From Pseudomonadota bacterium (GTDB lineage Bacteria; Pseudomonadota; Alphaproteobacteria; Sphingomonadales; Sphingomonadaceae): a DNA stretch of 10,863 bases. Under the pieces are notes generated by a model, which saw only the letters and a list, made by a program, of their open reading frames with translations, did not search any database and had not been told where the DNA came from. The DNA is taken from positions 1 through 10,863 of the forward strand of contig JAEWCW010000079.1 of NCBI GenBank assembly GCA_023390415.1. Direction: 5' to 3'. Shown here in pieces: positions 1 through 6,613 of the stretch (its first letter is position 1; every line of letters begins with the position of its first letter). The translations under genes and the position numbers were made by a program.

Positions 1-10
1 GCGCTGACCT

Positions 11-1237
11 TCACAGCTTTTCGAGATATCCCTGGGCCCACAGGATCCGGATCATCTCGGCCGGATCGGCGCATTTGAGGTCGGCCTCACCGAACGGGTT
101 TCCAGAGAGGGCCACGTCGAGCGCGTCGCCGTCCGCTTCCGCGAAGCGCAGGTCGCCGCCGGGGCCGATGATCGCGATCGCGCCCTCGTCGTCTGCGGCA
201 TTCCAGGGGACGAAGCGGCGGCGGCAGAAGCGGTCGCCCGGCTGCGGCACCGGCGGATGCTGGGCGATGACCCCAGCGATGTTCGGGCGGCGGCCGCGGA
301 TGAAGTTGTCGGCCATCAGATCGAAGGCCGAATCCATGCTCGCTTTGTCGGCGATCAGCTTGGCGAGCGTGTCGAAATGGCGGCGCGCCTCCTCGCGGTC
401 GAACTCGCGGGTGGCGAAGCCAGCGGGAAGCGAACGGCGGAAGGCGGGTTCCTCAAGCGCCAGCTCCGAGACGGCCTCGAGCAGCAGGTCCGCCCAGGTC
501 TTGGTGATCAGCCCGACGGTGATGTGGAGCGACGGCTCGTCGCCGACATTCTCGGCGTCGTGCATCAGACCGCGCGGGATGTAGACGCAGTCGCCCGGCG
601 CCAGCGTGAATTCCTGGGTCACGTCGCTGGGGATGTGCGTGTCCACCCGGAAGCGCTCGCCGCGATAGGGCGTCGTCACAGGCGTGCCGTAGAGCCGCCA
701 GGCCTTTCGGCCGGAAATCTGCATCACGAACACATCGTGATTGTCGTAATGGGGCGGGAAGCCCTGGTTGCCCGACGGCGTCAGATAGATGTTGGTCTGA
801 ACGTGGCAGGAGAAGAGCTCCTCCAGCGAGCGGCAGAATTCTCCGAGCTGGAACAGCGAATCGTGAAGGTGGGGGAGGATGATGGTCGCGCCCTTGAGAT
901 ATTCGCGCGCGACCGCCGTCTGGCTGACCCGGCCGTCCTCGAAGACGTAATCATCGCGGGTCAGCGGATTGTTCTTGTTGGTGAGCTCGATCATCCCCTC
1001 ACGCAGGTCCGCGCTGGCGATGAACTCGTCGAGCATGTCGAGGGTGAGAAGCTCGGCGAAGCGCTCGGGCTCGCCGCGGGCGTTGAGCAGGGGCGCGGTC
1101 TCGTAGAAGCGCTCGAGGAAGTCGGCGCGGCCGACCGGCGCCATCAGGAAGCCGAGCGAGTCTTCGCGCCAGCTCGGCGGGACCGCGGAAGCTTCGCCGT
1201 CCGCCGAATGAGATTGCGCCCGCACCAAGCCGTCCAT
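11..1237 (-). CDS. JmjC/cupin-fold 2-oxoglutarate oxygenase, ribosomal-oxygenase-like (RoxA/MINA53/NO66 type)
   Basis: A 408-residue protein that reads as a JmjC/Cupin_4 Fe(II)/2-oxoglutarate-dependent oxygenase. The metal triad is visible: H163-x-D165 in FPPHYDNHDVF and H226 in YIPRGLMHDAEN. It is followed by SLHITVGL (residues 236-243), the conserved strand after the third ligand in ribosomal oxygenases. The N-terminal part (about 30-145) matches the region before the jelly roll, and the C-terminal 150 residues resemble the dimerisation/winged-helix part of the RoxA family. Known members hydroxylate His or Arg of ribosomal proteins; the substrate here is unknown. The start is ATG at 1237, with AAGGGGG (1246-1252 on the complementary strand) spaced 8 nt upstream. 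It is the last of three minus-strand genes, 62 nt after the small hypothetical gene. Fold and metal site are well supported; the ribosomal substrate is an inference. Confidence 0.85.
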   Translation of the reverse strand: MDGLVRAQSHSADGEASAVPPSWREDSLGFLMAPVGRADFLERFYETAPLLNARGEPERFAELLTLDMLDEFIASADLREGMIELTNKNNPLTRDDYVFEDGRVSQTAVAREYLKGATIILPHLHDSLFQLGEFCRSLEELFSCHVQTNIYLTPSGNQGFPPHYDNHDVFVMQISGRKAWRLYGTPVTTPYRGERFRVDTHIPSDVTQEFTLAPGDCVYIPRGLMHDAENVGDEPSLHITVGLITKTWADLLLEAVSELALEEPAFRRSLPAGFATREFDREEARRHFDTLAKLIADKASMDSAFDLMADNFIRGRRPNIAGVIAQHPPVPQPGDRFCRRRFVPWNAADDEGAIAIIGPGGDLRFAEADGDALDVALSGNPFGEADLKCADPAEMIRILWAQGYLEKL

Positions 1238-1299
1238 CGTTCGAACCCCCTTGAATCCTGGGGTTCTACTAGCATGCCCGGGCCAATCGCAAAGCCCGG

Positions 1300-1572
1300 T
1301 CAGTCGTTGGCGATGCGCTCGTTGGCGAGCACGGCGGCGAGCATCCGAAGCGCGCCGAGCGCGGGCGGCGGCAGCGATTGCTGCGCGATCGGGCCGCGCA
1401 AGGTGGCGATCACTGCCTGGGCGGCGGCGACCAGTAGTTCGTGCTGATTTTCGGCTTCCGCGCTGCTCGCCAATGACGAGCCATCCACCGTGTCTTCGAA
1501 CGCCGCGGCGTCGTTCTTGATTTCCATCAAGTGAAAAGTCCCCAATATGCGGGCCAATTCACTGCGACTCAT
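1300..1572 (-). CDS. small hypothetical protein, about 90 residues
   Basis: I do not recognise this protein. It sits between hppD and the cupin gene on the same strand, and its codons share the high-GC third-position bias of its neighbours, so it is probably real. It is soluble-looking: an acidic, Ser/Ala-rich first half (EIKNDAAAFEDTVDGSS) and a likely helical Ala/Leu-rich second half (HELLVAAAQAVIATLRG, then ALGALRMLAAVLANERI). There is no signal peptide, membrane segment or metal motif. The start is uncertain. An upstream TTG at 1584 lies inside a TTGACA hexamer and is unlikely. ATG at 1572 is chosen here but has no clear ribosome site. ATG at 1527 (protein starting MEIKND) has GGGGA 11 nt upstream and would fit if TTGACA (1579-1584) is a -35 element. 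Confidence 0.55.
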   Translation of the reverse strand: MSRSELARILGTFHLMEIKNDAAAFEDTVDGSSLASSAEAENQHELLVAAAQAVIATLRGPIAQQSLPPPALGALRMLAAVLANERIAND

Positions 1573-1635
1573 GGAAATTGTCAACGCCGATTGCAGCGGG
1601 CCGTCCTGAGGAGGGCTTTGGTCTGCCGGTGACTG

Positions 1636-2700
1636 TCAGGCGGCGGGCTCGCCTTCCTTGGCGGGGATCACGCCGCGGCGAATCTGGTCGAGCTCGATCG
1701 ATTCGAACAGCGCCTTGAAATTGCCCTCGCCGAAGCCCTGATTGCCCTTGCGCTGGATGATCTCGAAGAAGATCGGGCCTACCATATTCTCGGTGAAGAT
1801 CTGGAGGAGGATGCCTTCGCCGGTCTCGGGCGATCCATCGATCAGGATGCGCCGCGCACGCATCGCGGCGACGTCATGGTCGTGGCCCGGAAGGCGCTTG
1901 TCGATCATGTCGTAATAGGTTTCCGGGCTGTCCTGGAATCGGATGCCGTTGGCGCGGAGCTTGTCGACGGTGGTGAAGATGTCGTCGGTCGAGAAGGCGA
2001 GATGCTGGATGCCCTCGCCATTATAGTCGCGCAGATATTCGGCGATCTGGGAATAATCGTCCTGGCTCTCGTTGAGCGGGATCCGGATCTTCTCGTCCGG
2101 CGCGGTCATCGCCCGCGAGAGCAGCCCGGTCTGCTTCCCCTCAATGTCGAAGTAGCGGATCTCGCGGAAGTTGAAGATCTTCTCGTAGAATTCCGCCCAG
2201 TGGTTCATCCGCCCGCGGTTGAGATTGTGGGTGAGATGGTCGAGCGTATGGAGGCCGACCTCCGAGTCCGCGTTGCCGGTCGGCGTGAAGTCGCTGGCAT
2301 AGATGTTGTCGGCGGGGCCGTAGCGGTCGATCAGATAGAGGAGCGAGCCGCCGATTCCCGAGATCGCCGGATAGCCATAATCGCCCTCGACCTGGACGGC
2401 GCCGCGGTCGAGCGCGAGCTTCAGCGCCTCGGCCGCGTCCTTGACCCGGAAGGCCATCGCGCTCGCCGAGGGCCCGTGCACCTTGCGGAACTCGTCGGCA
2501 TGGCCGACCGGCTCCATCTGCAGCAGGAAATTGACGTCGCCCTGGCGATAGTGGCGCACGGCGAGGCGGCGATGGTCGCCGGCATGGACGAAGCCCAGCT
2601 TCTCGAACAGCCCCGCAAGCGCCTCCGGATCGGGGCTGGTGAACTCGACGAACTCGAAGCCGTCGAGGCCGAGGGGGTTGTCATAGGCGGGGGCGGTCAT
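1636..2700 (-). CDS. hppD: 4-hydroxyphenylpyruvate dioxygenase
   Basis: Converts 4-hydroxyphenylpyruvate to homogentisate in tyrosine catabolism: a cytosolic Fe(II) enzyme that uses the substrate's own keto acid instead of 2-oxoglutarate. The 354 residues are the normal length for bacterial HPPD and contain two vicinal-oxygen-chelate domains (about 12-130 and 150-310). The iron ligands are visible in the second domain: H155 in LDHLTHN, H233 in IQHLAFST and E313 in GPIFFEIIQRKG. The C-terminal GNQGFGEGNFKALFESIE is the family's lid helix. The start is ATG at 2700, with GGAG 8 nt upstream. Homogentisate dioxygenase and fumarylacetoacetase are not in the window, so the rest of the pathway must lie elsewhere. 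It is transcribed away from trxB, probably from the promoter proposed at 2737-2765. Confidence 0.96.
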   Translation of the reverse strand: MTAPAYDNPLGLDGFEFVEFTSPDPEALAGLFEKLGFVHAGDHRRLAVRHYRQGDVNFLLQMEPVGHADEFRKVHGPSASAMAFRVKDAAEALKLALDRGAVQVEGDYGYPAISGIGGSLLYLIDRYGPADNIYASDFTPTGNADSEVGLHTLDHLTHNLNRGRMNHWAEFYEKIFNFREIRYFDIEGKQTGLLSRAMTAPDEKIRIPLNESQDDYSQIAEYLRDYNGEGIQHLAFSTDDIFTTVDKLRANGIRFQDSPETYYDMIDKRLPGHDHDVAAMRARRILIDGSPETGEGILLQIFTENMVGPIFFEIIQRKGNQGFGEGNFKALFESIELDQIRRGVIPAKEGEPAA

Positions 2701-2843
2701 GGCTCGGGCTCCAGAGGGACGAGGAGGTCGGCGCGGCTTCTAGCAGCGCCGCCCGGGGGCCGCAAATGGACGGTTGCGCGCGCTGGGGGCGGGCCCTAAC
2801 TCGGAGGCGAACCCGTACAGAAGCGACGAGAAAGCCGTAGAGA
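2701..2843. promoter_or_regulatory. divergent hppD/trxB intergenic region
   Basis: A 143-bp gap between two genes read outward, so both promoters and 5' leaders should be here. On the hppD side a candidate promoter can be written (separate entry). On the trxB side I see only a weak pairing of TTGCGC (2774-2779) with a poor -10 around 2796-2802, and no convincing operator. No open frame with protein-like content was seen. Confidence 0.6.
2737..2765 (-). promoter_or_regulatory. candidate sigma-70-type promoter of hppD
   Basis: Read on the minus strand: -35 TTGCGG (2760-2765), 17-nt spacer, -10 TAGAAG (2737-2742). Matches to TTGACA and TATAAT are 3/6 and 4/6. Spacing is ideal, and it would give a leader of about 30 nt carrying the GGAG site at 2709-2712. 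This is by eye; alphaproteobacterial promoters are loose, so chance matches are common. Confidence 0.3.
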
Positions 2844-3833
2844 TTGACCGCCACCCAGTCGTCCCGAATGCTCATCCTGGGCTCCGGTCCCGCCGGCCTC
2901 ACTGCAGCCATCTACGCCGCCCGCGCCGGCCTTGCGCCGATCGTCATCCAGGGCATGCAGCCGGGCGGCCAGCTCACCATCACCACGGACGTCGAGAATT
3001 ATCCGGGCTTCGCCGACGTCATCCAGGGCCCCTGGCTGATGGAGCAGATGCAGAAGCAGGCCGAGCATGTCGGCGCCAAGATGGTCTGGGACCATATCGC
3101 CGAGGTCGATCTCTCGCAGCGGCCGTTCCGGCTGATCGGCGACAGCGGCACGATCTACACGGGCGACACTTTGGTGATCGCAACCGGCGCCCAGGCGCGC
3201 TGGCTCAACCTCCCGTCGGAGGAGCATCTGAAGGGCAAGGGCGTCTCGGCCTGCGCGACCTGCGACGGCTTCTTCTACCGCGGCAAGAAGGTCGCGGTGA
3301 TCGGCGGCGGCAACACCGCGGTCGAGGAAGCGCTCTACATGACCAACCACAGCCAGGACGTCACGCTGATCCACCGCCGCGATTCGCTGCGCGCCGAGAA
3401 GATCCTGCAGGAGCGGCTGTTCGCCCACCCGCACATCAAGGTCCTCTGGAACAAGAAAGTGGACCGCTTCGTCGGCGGCGGCGAGCCGGAAGGGCTGGTC
3501 TCGCTCGAGCTTCGCGACACGCAGACAGGCGAGGTCAGCAGCATCGACGTCGAGGTCGGTTTCGTCGCGATCGGCCACTCGCCCTCGACCGACCTGTTCA
3601 AGGACAAGGTCGATCTCGACGAGGACGGCTATATCCGGGTTGAGACCGGCACGACGCGAACCAGCGTTCCCGGCGTGTTCGCCTGCGGCGATGTCATGGA
3701 CAAGATCTACCGCCAGGCGGTGACCGCGGCCGGCACCGGCTGCATGGCCGCACTCGATGCCGAGAAGTTCCTCGCCGAGGCCGAGTTCGAGCAGACCGCC
3801 GGCGCGGAGACGCTCAAGCTCCAGACCGCCTGA
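2844..3833 (+). CDS. trxB: thioredoxin-disulfide reductase
   Basis: NADPH-dependent flavoenzyme that reduces thioredoxin in the cytosol. The 329 residues match the family. In order: FAD-binding GSGPAG (13-18); ENYPGF (51-56); ATG (113-115); redox-active C137-A-T-C140 followed by DGFF; NADPH-binding GGGNTA (154-159) with the 2'-phosphate-binding HRRDSLRAEK (177-186); and FACGDV (279-284) with RQAVTAAGTGC closing the FAD site. The start is TTG at 2844, giving the short T-A-T-Q-S-S-R lead-in expected before MLILGSGPAG. The alternative ATG at 2868 would remove it and has no ribosome site. Its stop at 3831-3833 lies inside the last codons of the convergent hydrolase 1 gene. No link to the exosortase cluster other than position. 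Confidence 0.95.
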   Translation: MTATQSSRMLILGSGPAGLTAAIYAARAGLAPIVIQGMQPGGQLTITTDVENYPGFADVIQGPWLMEQMQKQAEHVGAKMVWDHIAEVDLSQRPFRLIGDSGTIYTGDTLVIATGAQARWLNLPSEEHLKGKGVSACATCDGFFYRGKKVAVIGGGNTAVEEALYMTNHSQDVTLIHRRDSLRAEKILQERLFAHPHIKVLWNKKVDRFVGGGEPEGLVSLELRDTQTGEVSSIDVEVGFVAIGHSPSTDLFKDKVDLDEDGYIRVETGTTRTSVPGVFACGDVMDKIYRQAVTAAGTGCMAALDAEKFLAEAEFEQTAGAETLKLQTA

Positions 3834-4602
3834 GCGCTGCACGCGTCGCGATCAGCAGCGCCTCGGCGTCGCCGGGGCGCGCAAAGGTGTGCGAGTCGCT
3901 CGAAATCGTCTGAGATTTAGCGATCAAGCCTTTGAACTGCTTGTGCTTGAGCTCGTGCGATGCCGCCACCGCGGTGGCATCGCCCTCGGCCAGGATCAGC
4001 TCGGCGCGAATCCCTCCAGTCCGCAATGCGACGGCGACTTGGGCGGCGAGCTCGGAGCTTTCCGTCTGCGCCGACTTCCGGAGCCCGGCGAACAGCTTGC
4101 CGAGCGAAACGGAGCCGGAAAGCAGCTTCTTCCAGCCCTCGCGGCTGAGCAGGCGATCGCGATAATGGCGGCGAATGGCGGCAGGGGCAGGGGAGTCCGC
4201 CTCGGTCTCTGTCAGCCAGGGGTTGACCAGGATGGCGTCATGGATTCCGGCCGCGGCGCCGTGGAGCGCGAGCGCGGTTGCGCCGTCGCAAAGCCCCAAG
4301 CCTACGATCCGCGCAACGCCCGCCTCGCGGCGCATTGCCTCGGCCGCCGCGGCGATTTCGGGCGCGCTGCCGCGGAAGCCGGGATCCTCGCCCTCGCTGT
4401 CGCCGACCCCGCGCCGGTCGAAGCGCAGCACGGTCATGCCTTCCGCCGCCAGCGCCATCGCAAGCCGTTCGTACATCCGGTGGGAGCCGATCCGAGTCTG
4501 GCTGCCGCCGGTGACCATCATCAAGCCGATCGCGCCGCTGCCGCCGTCCAGCGTCGCCCCGAGGCTCGCGCCCTGGCAGGCGAAGGTCAGGAGGCGGCGC
4601 AT
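3814..4602 (-). CDS. exosortase A system-associated hydrolase 1 (alpha/beta hydrolase)
   Basis: A 262-residue alpha/beta hydrolase of the type named 'hydrolase 1, exosortase A system-associated' (TIGR03100). It shows the oxyanion-side strand GLMMVTGGSQTRIGSHRMYERLA (26-48), then RFDRRGVGDSEG (60-71) and VNPW (126-129). The nucleophile elbow is G103-L-C105-D-G107, so Cys replaces the usual Ser, as I recall for this family. D208 (AEGDA) and H238 (DSHTF) are the natural acid and base. Substrate is unknown; a thioester or acyl-carrier-bound intermediate would suit a Cys hydrolase beside an ACP and a ligase, but that is inference. The start ATG at 4602 lies inside the 3' end of the hydrolase 2 gene (16-nt overlap), implying coupled translation. 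A longer frame up to 4893 exists but is Arg-rich and overlaps hydrolase 2. Its end overlaps trxB by 20 bp. Confidence 0.88.
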   Translation of the reverse strand: MRRLLTFACQGASLGATLDGGSGAIGLMMVTGGSQTRIGSHRMYERLAMALAAEGMTVLRFDRRGVGDSEGEDPGFRGSAPEIAAAAEAMRREAGVARIVGLGLCDGATALALHGAAAGIHDAILVNPWLTETEADSPAPAAIRRHYRDRLLSREGWKKLLSGSVSLGKLFAGLRKSAQTESSELAAQVAVALRTGGIRAELILAEGDATAVAASHELKHKQFKGLIAKSQTISSDSHTFARPGDAEALLIATRAALRRSGA

Positions 4603-5267
4603 GCGTCGGCCAGGTCGGCGATATCGGCGGCAATCGCCTTCGACATGTCCGGAGCGCATCCCGGCTCCGAGCGGCGCCAGAGGGCCGGGCCCTCGATCCG
4701 CCCGTCCGCCTCGGCGCGGTCGCTGGCGAGGCGGATCGTCCGCAGGCGCGCGACCGGCTCGGCTACCGCTGACGCCAAGGCCTCGCGAAGCCCGGGCGCG
4801 GCGTCGTAGCCCGCCCAGTCGGCGCCGCCTGCAAGGCTCGTCCGTTCGAGATCGCGGGCGAGAGAGGCGCCGGAAACCGGCGCGAAGCGCCAATGGGCGA
4901 GGCCCTCCGCAGCGTCGTCGATCAGCGCCCCGCCGCGTAGCGAGGCGATGATCGGCGCCCGCCCGCCAGCCGCTGCGGCATGGTCGGCCGCCTCGCGCAC
5001 CGCGCCCCGCCAGTCGTCCCAGCCGACGTCATGGAGCGGTCGCTCGCTCTCGCCGGTTCCGGGGAGGTCGGGCAGCCAGCAGCAGAAGCCGCGCCCCGCA
5101 AGCACCCGCATTGCCGCCGCGATCAGGGCGCGGGTGCGGTTCATTTCCTCGAACAGGGGCGGCACGAACAGCACCGGCGCCGCGCCCGGCGCACCGATCC
5201 GCATCGCAAATTCGTCGAAGCCGCCGGCGGTATAGCGATCGTAAGCGAGACCGCCGGGCGCCTTCAC
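4587..5267 (-). CDS. exosortase A system-associated hydrolase 2 (alpha/beta-hydrolase-like, probably without catalytic triad)
   Basis: 226 residues of the family named 'hydrolase 2, exosortase A system-associated' (TIGR03101). The hallmark is the strand-loop FVPPLFEEMNRTR (34-46), then FCCWLPDLPGTGES (61-74) like the second strand of alpha/beta hydrolases, and a late LWRRSEPGCAPDM (196-208). The position of the nucleophile elbow reads A-S109-L-R111-G-G113: Arg sits where the nucleophile should be, and S109 is out of register. The only His residues are H80, H96 and H125; none lies in the last 100 residues where the catalytic His belongs. It is therefore probably a non-catalytic partner or acts differently. 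The start is GTG at 5267, overlapping the ACP stop as GTGA. It appears somewhat shorter than typical alpha/beta hydrolases. It lies between ACP and hydrolase 1 in one operon. Confidence 0.87.
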   Translation of the reverse strand: MKAPGGLAYDRYTAGGFDEFAMRIGAPGAAPVLFVPPLFEEMNRTRALIAAAMRVLAGRGFCCWLPDLPGTGESERPLHDVGWDDWRGAVREAADHAAAAGGRAPIIASLRGGALIDDAAEGLAHWRFAPVSGASLARDLERTSLAGGADWAGYDAAPGLREALASAVAEPVARLRTIRLASDRAEADGRIEGPALWRRSEPGCAPDMSKAIAADIADLADACAAS

Positions 5268-5536
5268 TGCAGCGCCTTGGCCCTGAGGAATGTATGAAGC
5301 GCGCCGTAGCTTTCGAGCATGTCCGCATCGACCTCATGATCCTCGATCAGGATCCCGAGCCGTTCCTCGAGCTCGGTGAGAAGTCCGGCGACCGCCATCG
5401 AATCGAATTCGGGCAGCGCACCGAACAACTCGGTCGCCTCGGTGAAGGCGGCGACCCGCGCCTCGGGCAGGCCGAGCACGTCGACAAGGACCGCCCGGAG
5501 CGTGGCGTCGATCTCGTCCTCGTCAGTATAAGCCAT
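5264..5536 (-). CDS. acyl carrier protein of the exosortase A cluster
   Basis: A 90-residue stand-alone carrier protein. The phosphopantetheine site is D45-S46-M47 in ALPEFDSMAVAGLLTELEERLGI, with the acidic helices typical of ACPs (residues 5-20 and 50-60) and the final ESYGALHTFLRAK helix. S46 should carry 4'-phosphopantetheine and hold an acyl or aminoacyl thioester. It is unlikely to be the housekeeping AcpP: the usual DSLDxVE is replaced by DSMAVAG, and it is embedded among exosortase-A genes rather than fab genes. The start is ATG at 5536, with AAGGA (5543-5547) 6 nt upstream. It follows the FemAB/GNAT gene by 32 nt and overlaps hydrolase 2 by 4 nt. The likely loading enzyme is the divergently encoded AMP ligase (inference). 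Confidence 0.9.
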   Translation of the reverse strand: MAYTDEDEIDATLRAVLVDVLGLPEARVAAFTEATELFGALPEFDSMAVAGLLTELEERLGILIEDHEVDADMLESYGALHTFLRAKALQ

Positions 5537-5568
5537 GCGCGATCCTTGATGGGCGTTTTCGGCGCCGC

Positions 5569-6567
5569 CTAACGGCTCCGAAGGCGGGCCGCAAGGTGCC
5601 GCGCCGCCGGTTTCAGGGCCCGGGTGAGGCCGGCGAGCGAGCGCGTATCGAAGGCTCGGACCCGCCAGAGCGTGCGCGCGCGGTCCATCCAGTCAGCCTT
5701 GTAGGCTTCGTTGCCGGTGCCGTAATCGATCGCCGAGACCCGGTCCTCGTCGAGCACATGGCGGAACATCGCCTGGCTGAGGATGGTGCCGGGCGACAGC
5801 GCCTTGGCGTCATCGCGATAGGCGAGCTTGTGGATCAGCGCCTCGCCATTCTCGACCGTCCAGAGCTGAGCGGCGATGGGGCGGCCGTCCTTGCTGGCGA
5901 TGCCCAGGCGGAGCGTGCCGGCCGCGCCTTCCTGCTCGGCGAGCGCGCGCAGGAAGGCGGGCGCGCCTTCGTCCGGCTTCCAGCTCGCGCGATAGATCTC
6001 CTCATAGGCCGCCCAGGCGCCGGCATCGAAGCCGGTGAAGACCCGGCACTCGAGCGCGGCCGTCTTCGCCTTGCGCGCGGCCGTGTTGCGAAGCCGCTTG
6101 GGGCGCTGGGCCCAATAGGTCTCGAAATCGAGCCCGCGCGTGTCAGCGCGCCAATTGCCGGTGGAAGGCTCGGCGAAAGCGCGCCACCCGGCGGCTCTGC
6201 AGGAGGCGAGGAACGACGCCGTCTCCGCCATCGGCGAAAGCTCGATCTCGGCGATCCCGGCCCTGCGCAGCGCCTCCAGCACGGCCGGGACCAGCAGGGG
6301 ATCACCGATCGGCGCGACGCGGAGGCTGTACCAGGCCGCCCAGGCCCGCGCCGCCTTGCCGTCGCGGCGAAGGAACAGCCATGCCGAGCGACCGCCGTCG
6401 CGCGCGCGGACGACGAGCGGGGTACCCGGGAGCGGGACATGCGCCTCGAGCAACCGGAACCAGTCGATCCGCGCGAACGGGCATGGCTGCGCCTCGCGAC
6501 CGAGCGCGCCCGCGGCATCGGCCTCGACCGCGTCCAGCGTATCGAACAGTTCCGTGTTAACCGTCAC
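5569..6567 (-). CDS. FemAB/GNAT-like acyl- or aminoacyltransferase, exosortase-A associated
   Basis: About 332 residues with a GNAT-fold C-terminal half of the Acetyltransf_6/BioF2-like type (PF13480), as in the 'FemAB-related, PEP-CTERM system-associated' family. Residues are numbered from the GTG start. A basic helix RPKRLRNTAARK lies at 155-166, EIYRASWKPDEGAPAF at 190-205, the acyl-CoA-site-like HKLAYRDDAKALSPGTIL at 246-263, and DYGTGNEAYKADWM at 281-294. The N-terminal half is a second, degenerate GNAT-like domain. Members transfer amino acids from tRNA or acyl groups from CoA or carriers; donor and acceptor are unknown here. GTG at 6567 is chosen because GGAGGGG lies 8 nt upstream. The in-frame ATG at 6591 adds eight residues and has no such site. 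It is the first gene of the minus-strand unit with ACP and both hydrolases. Confidence 0.8.
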   Translation of the reverse strand: MTVNTELFDTLDAVEADAAGALGREAQPCPFARIDWFRLLEAHVPLPGTPLVVRARDGGRSAWLFLRRDGKAARAWAAWYSLRVAPIGDPLLVPAVLEALRRAGIAEIELSPMAETASFLASCRAAGWRAFAEPSTGNWRADTRGLDFETYWAQRPKRLRNTAARKAKTAALECRVFTGFDAGAWAAYEEIYRASWKPDEGAPAFLRALAEQEGAAGTLRLGIASKDGRPIAAQLWTVENGEALIHKLAYRDDAKALSPGTILSQAMFRHVLDEDRVSAIDYGTGNEAYKADWMDRARTLWRVRAFDTRSLAGLTRALKPAARHLAARLRSR

Positions 6568-6575
6568 CGCGCTAT

Positions 6576-6582
6576 CCCCTCC
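6576..6582 (-). promoter_or_regulatory. ribosome binding site deciding the FemAB/GNAT start
   Basis: Minus-strand GGAGGGG ends 8 nt before GTG at 6567 and lies downstream of the alternative ATG at 6591. It therefore supports the shorter protein. Confidence 0.6.
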
Positions 6583-6603
6583 CGCGCGCATGCTGCGGCC
6601 AAC

Positions 6604-6608
6604 AGGAG
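6604..6608 (+). promoter_or_regulatory. ribosome binding site deciding the ligase start
   Basis: AGGAG ends 5 nt before GTG at 6614. It lies downstream of the in-frame ATG at 6590, which overlaps the opposite-strand ATG at 6591 and has no good site of its own. Confidence 0.65.
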
Positions 6609-6613
6609 TTCAG

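Noticed and set aside
1876..2799. Long plus-strand frame antisense to hppD
   Set aside because: Its sequence is the reverse-complement image of the HPPD codons, with no domain of its own. HPPD has full catalytic residues.
2796..3842. Long minus-strand frame antisense to trxB
   Set aside because: Shadow of trxB, which carries complete FAD, NADPH and CATC motifs.
4603..4893. N-terminal extension of hydrolase 1 up to 4893
   Set aside because: The extra 97 residues are Arg-rich shadow of the hydrolase 2 gene. The family-like sequence begins at MRRLLTFACQG (4602).
6140..6613. N-terminal extension of the ligase from 6140
   Set aside because: Overlaps the FemAB/GNAT gene on the other strand, is Ser/Arg/Ala low complexity, and the ligase fold begins after GTG 6614 with a good ribosome site.
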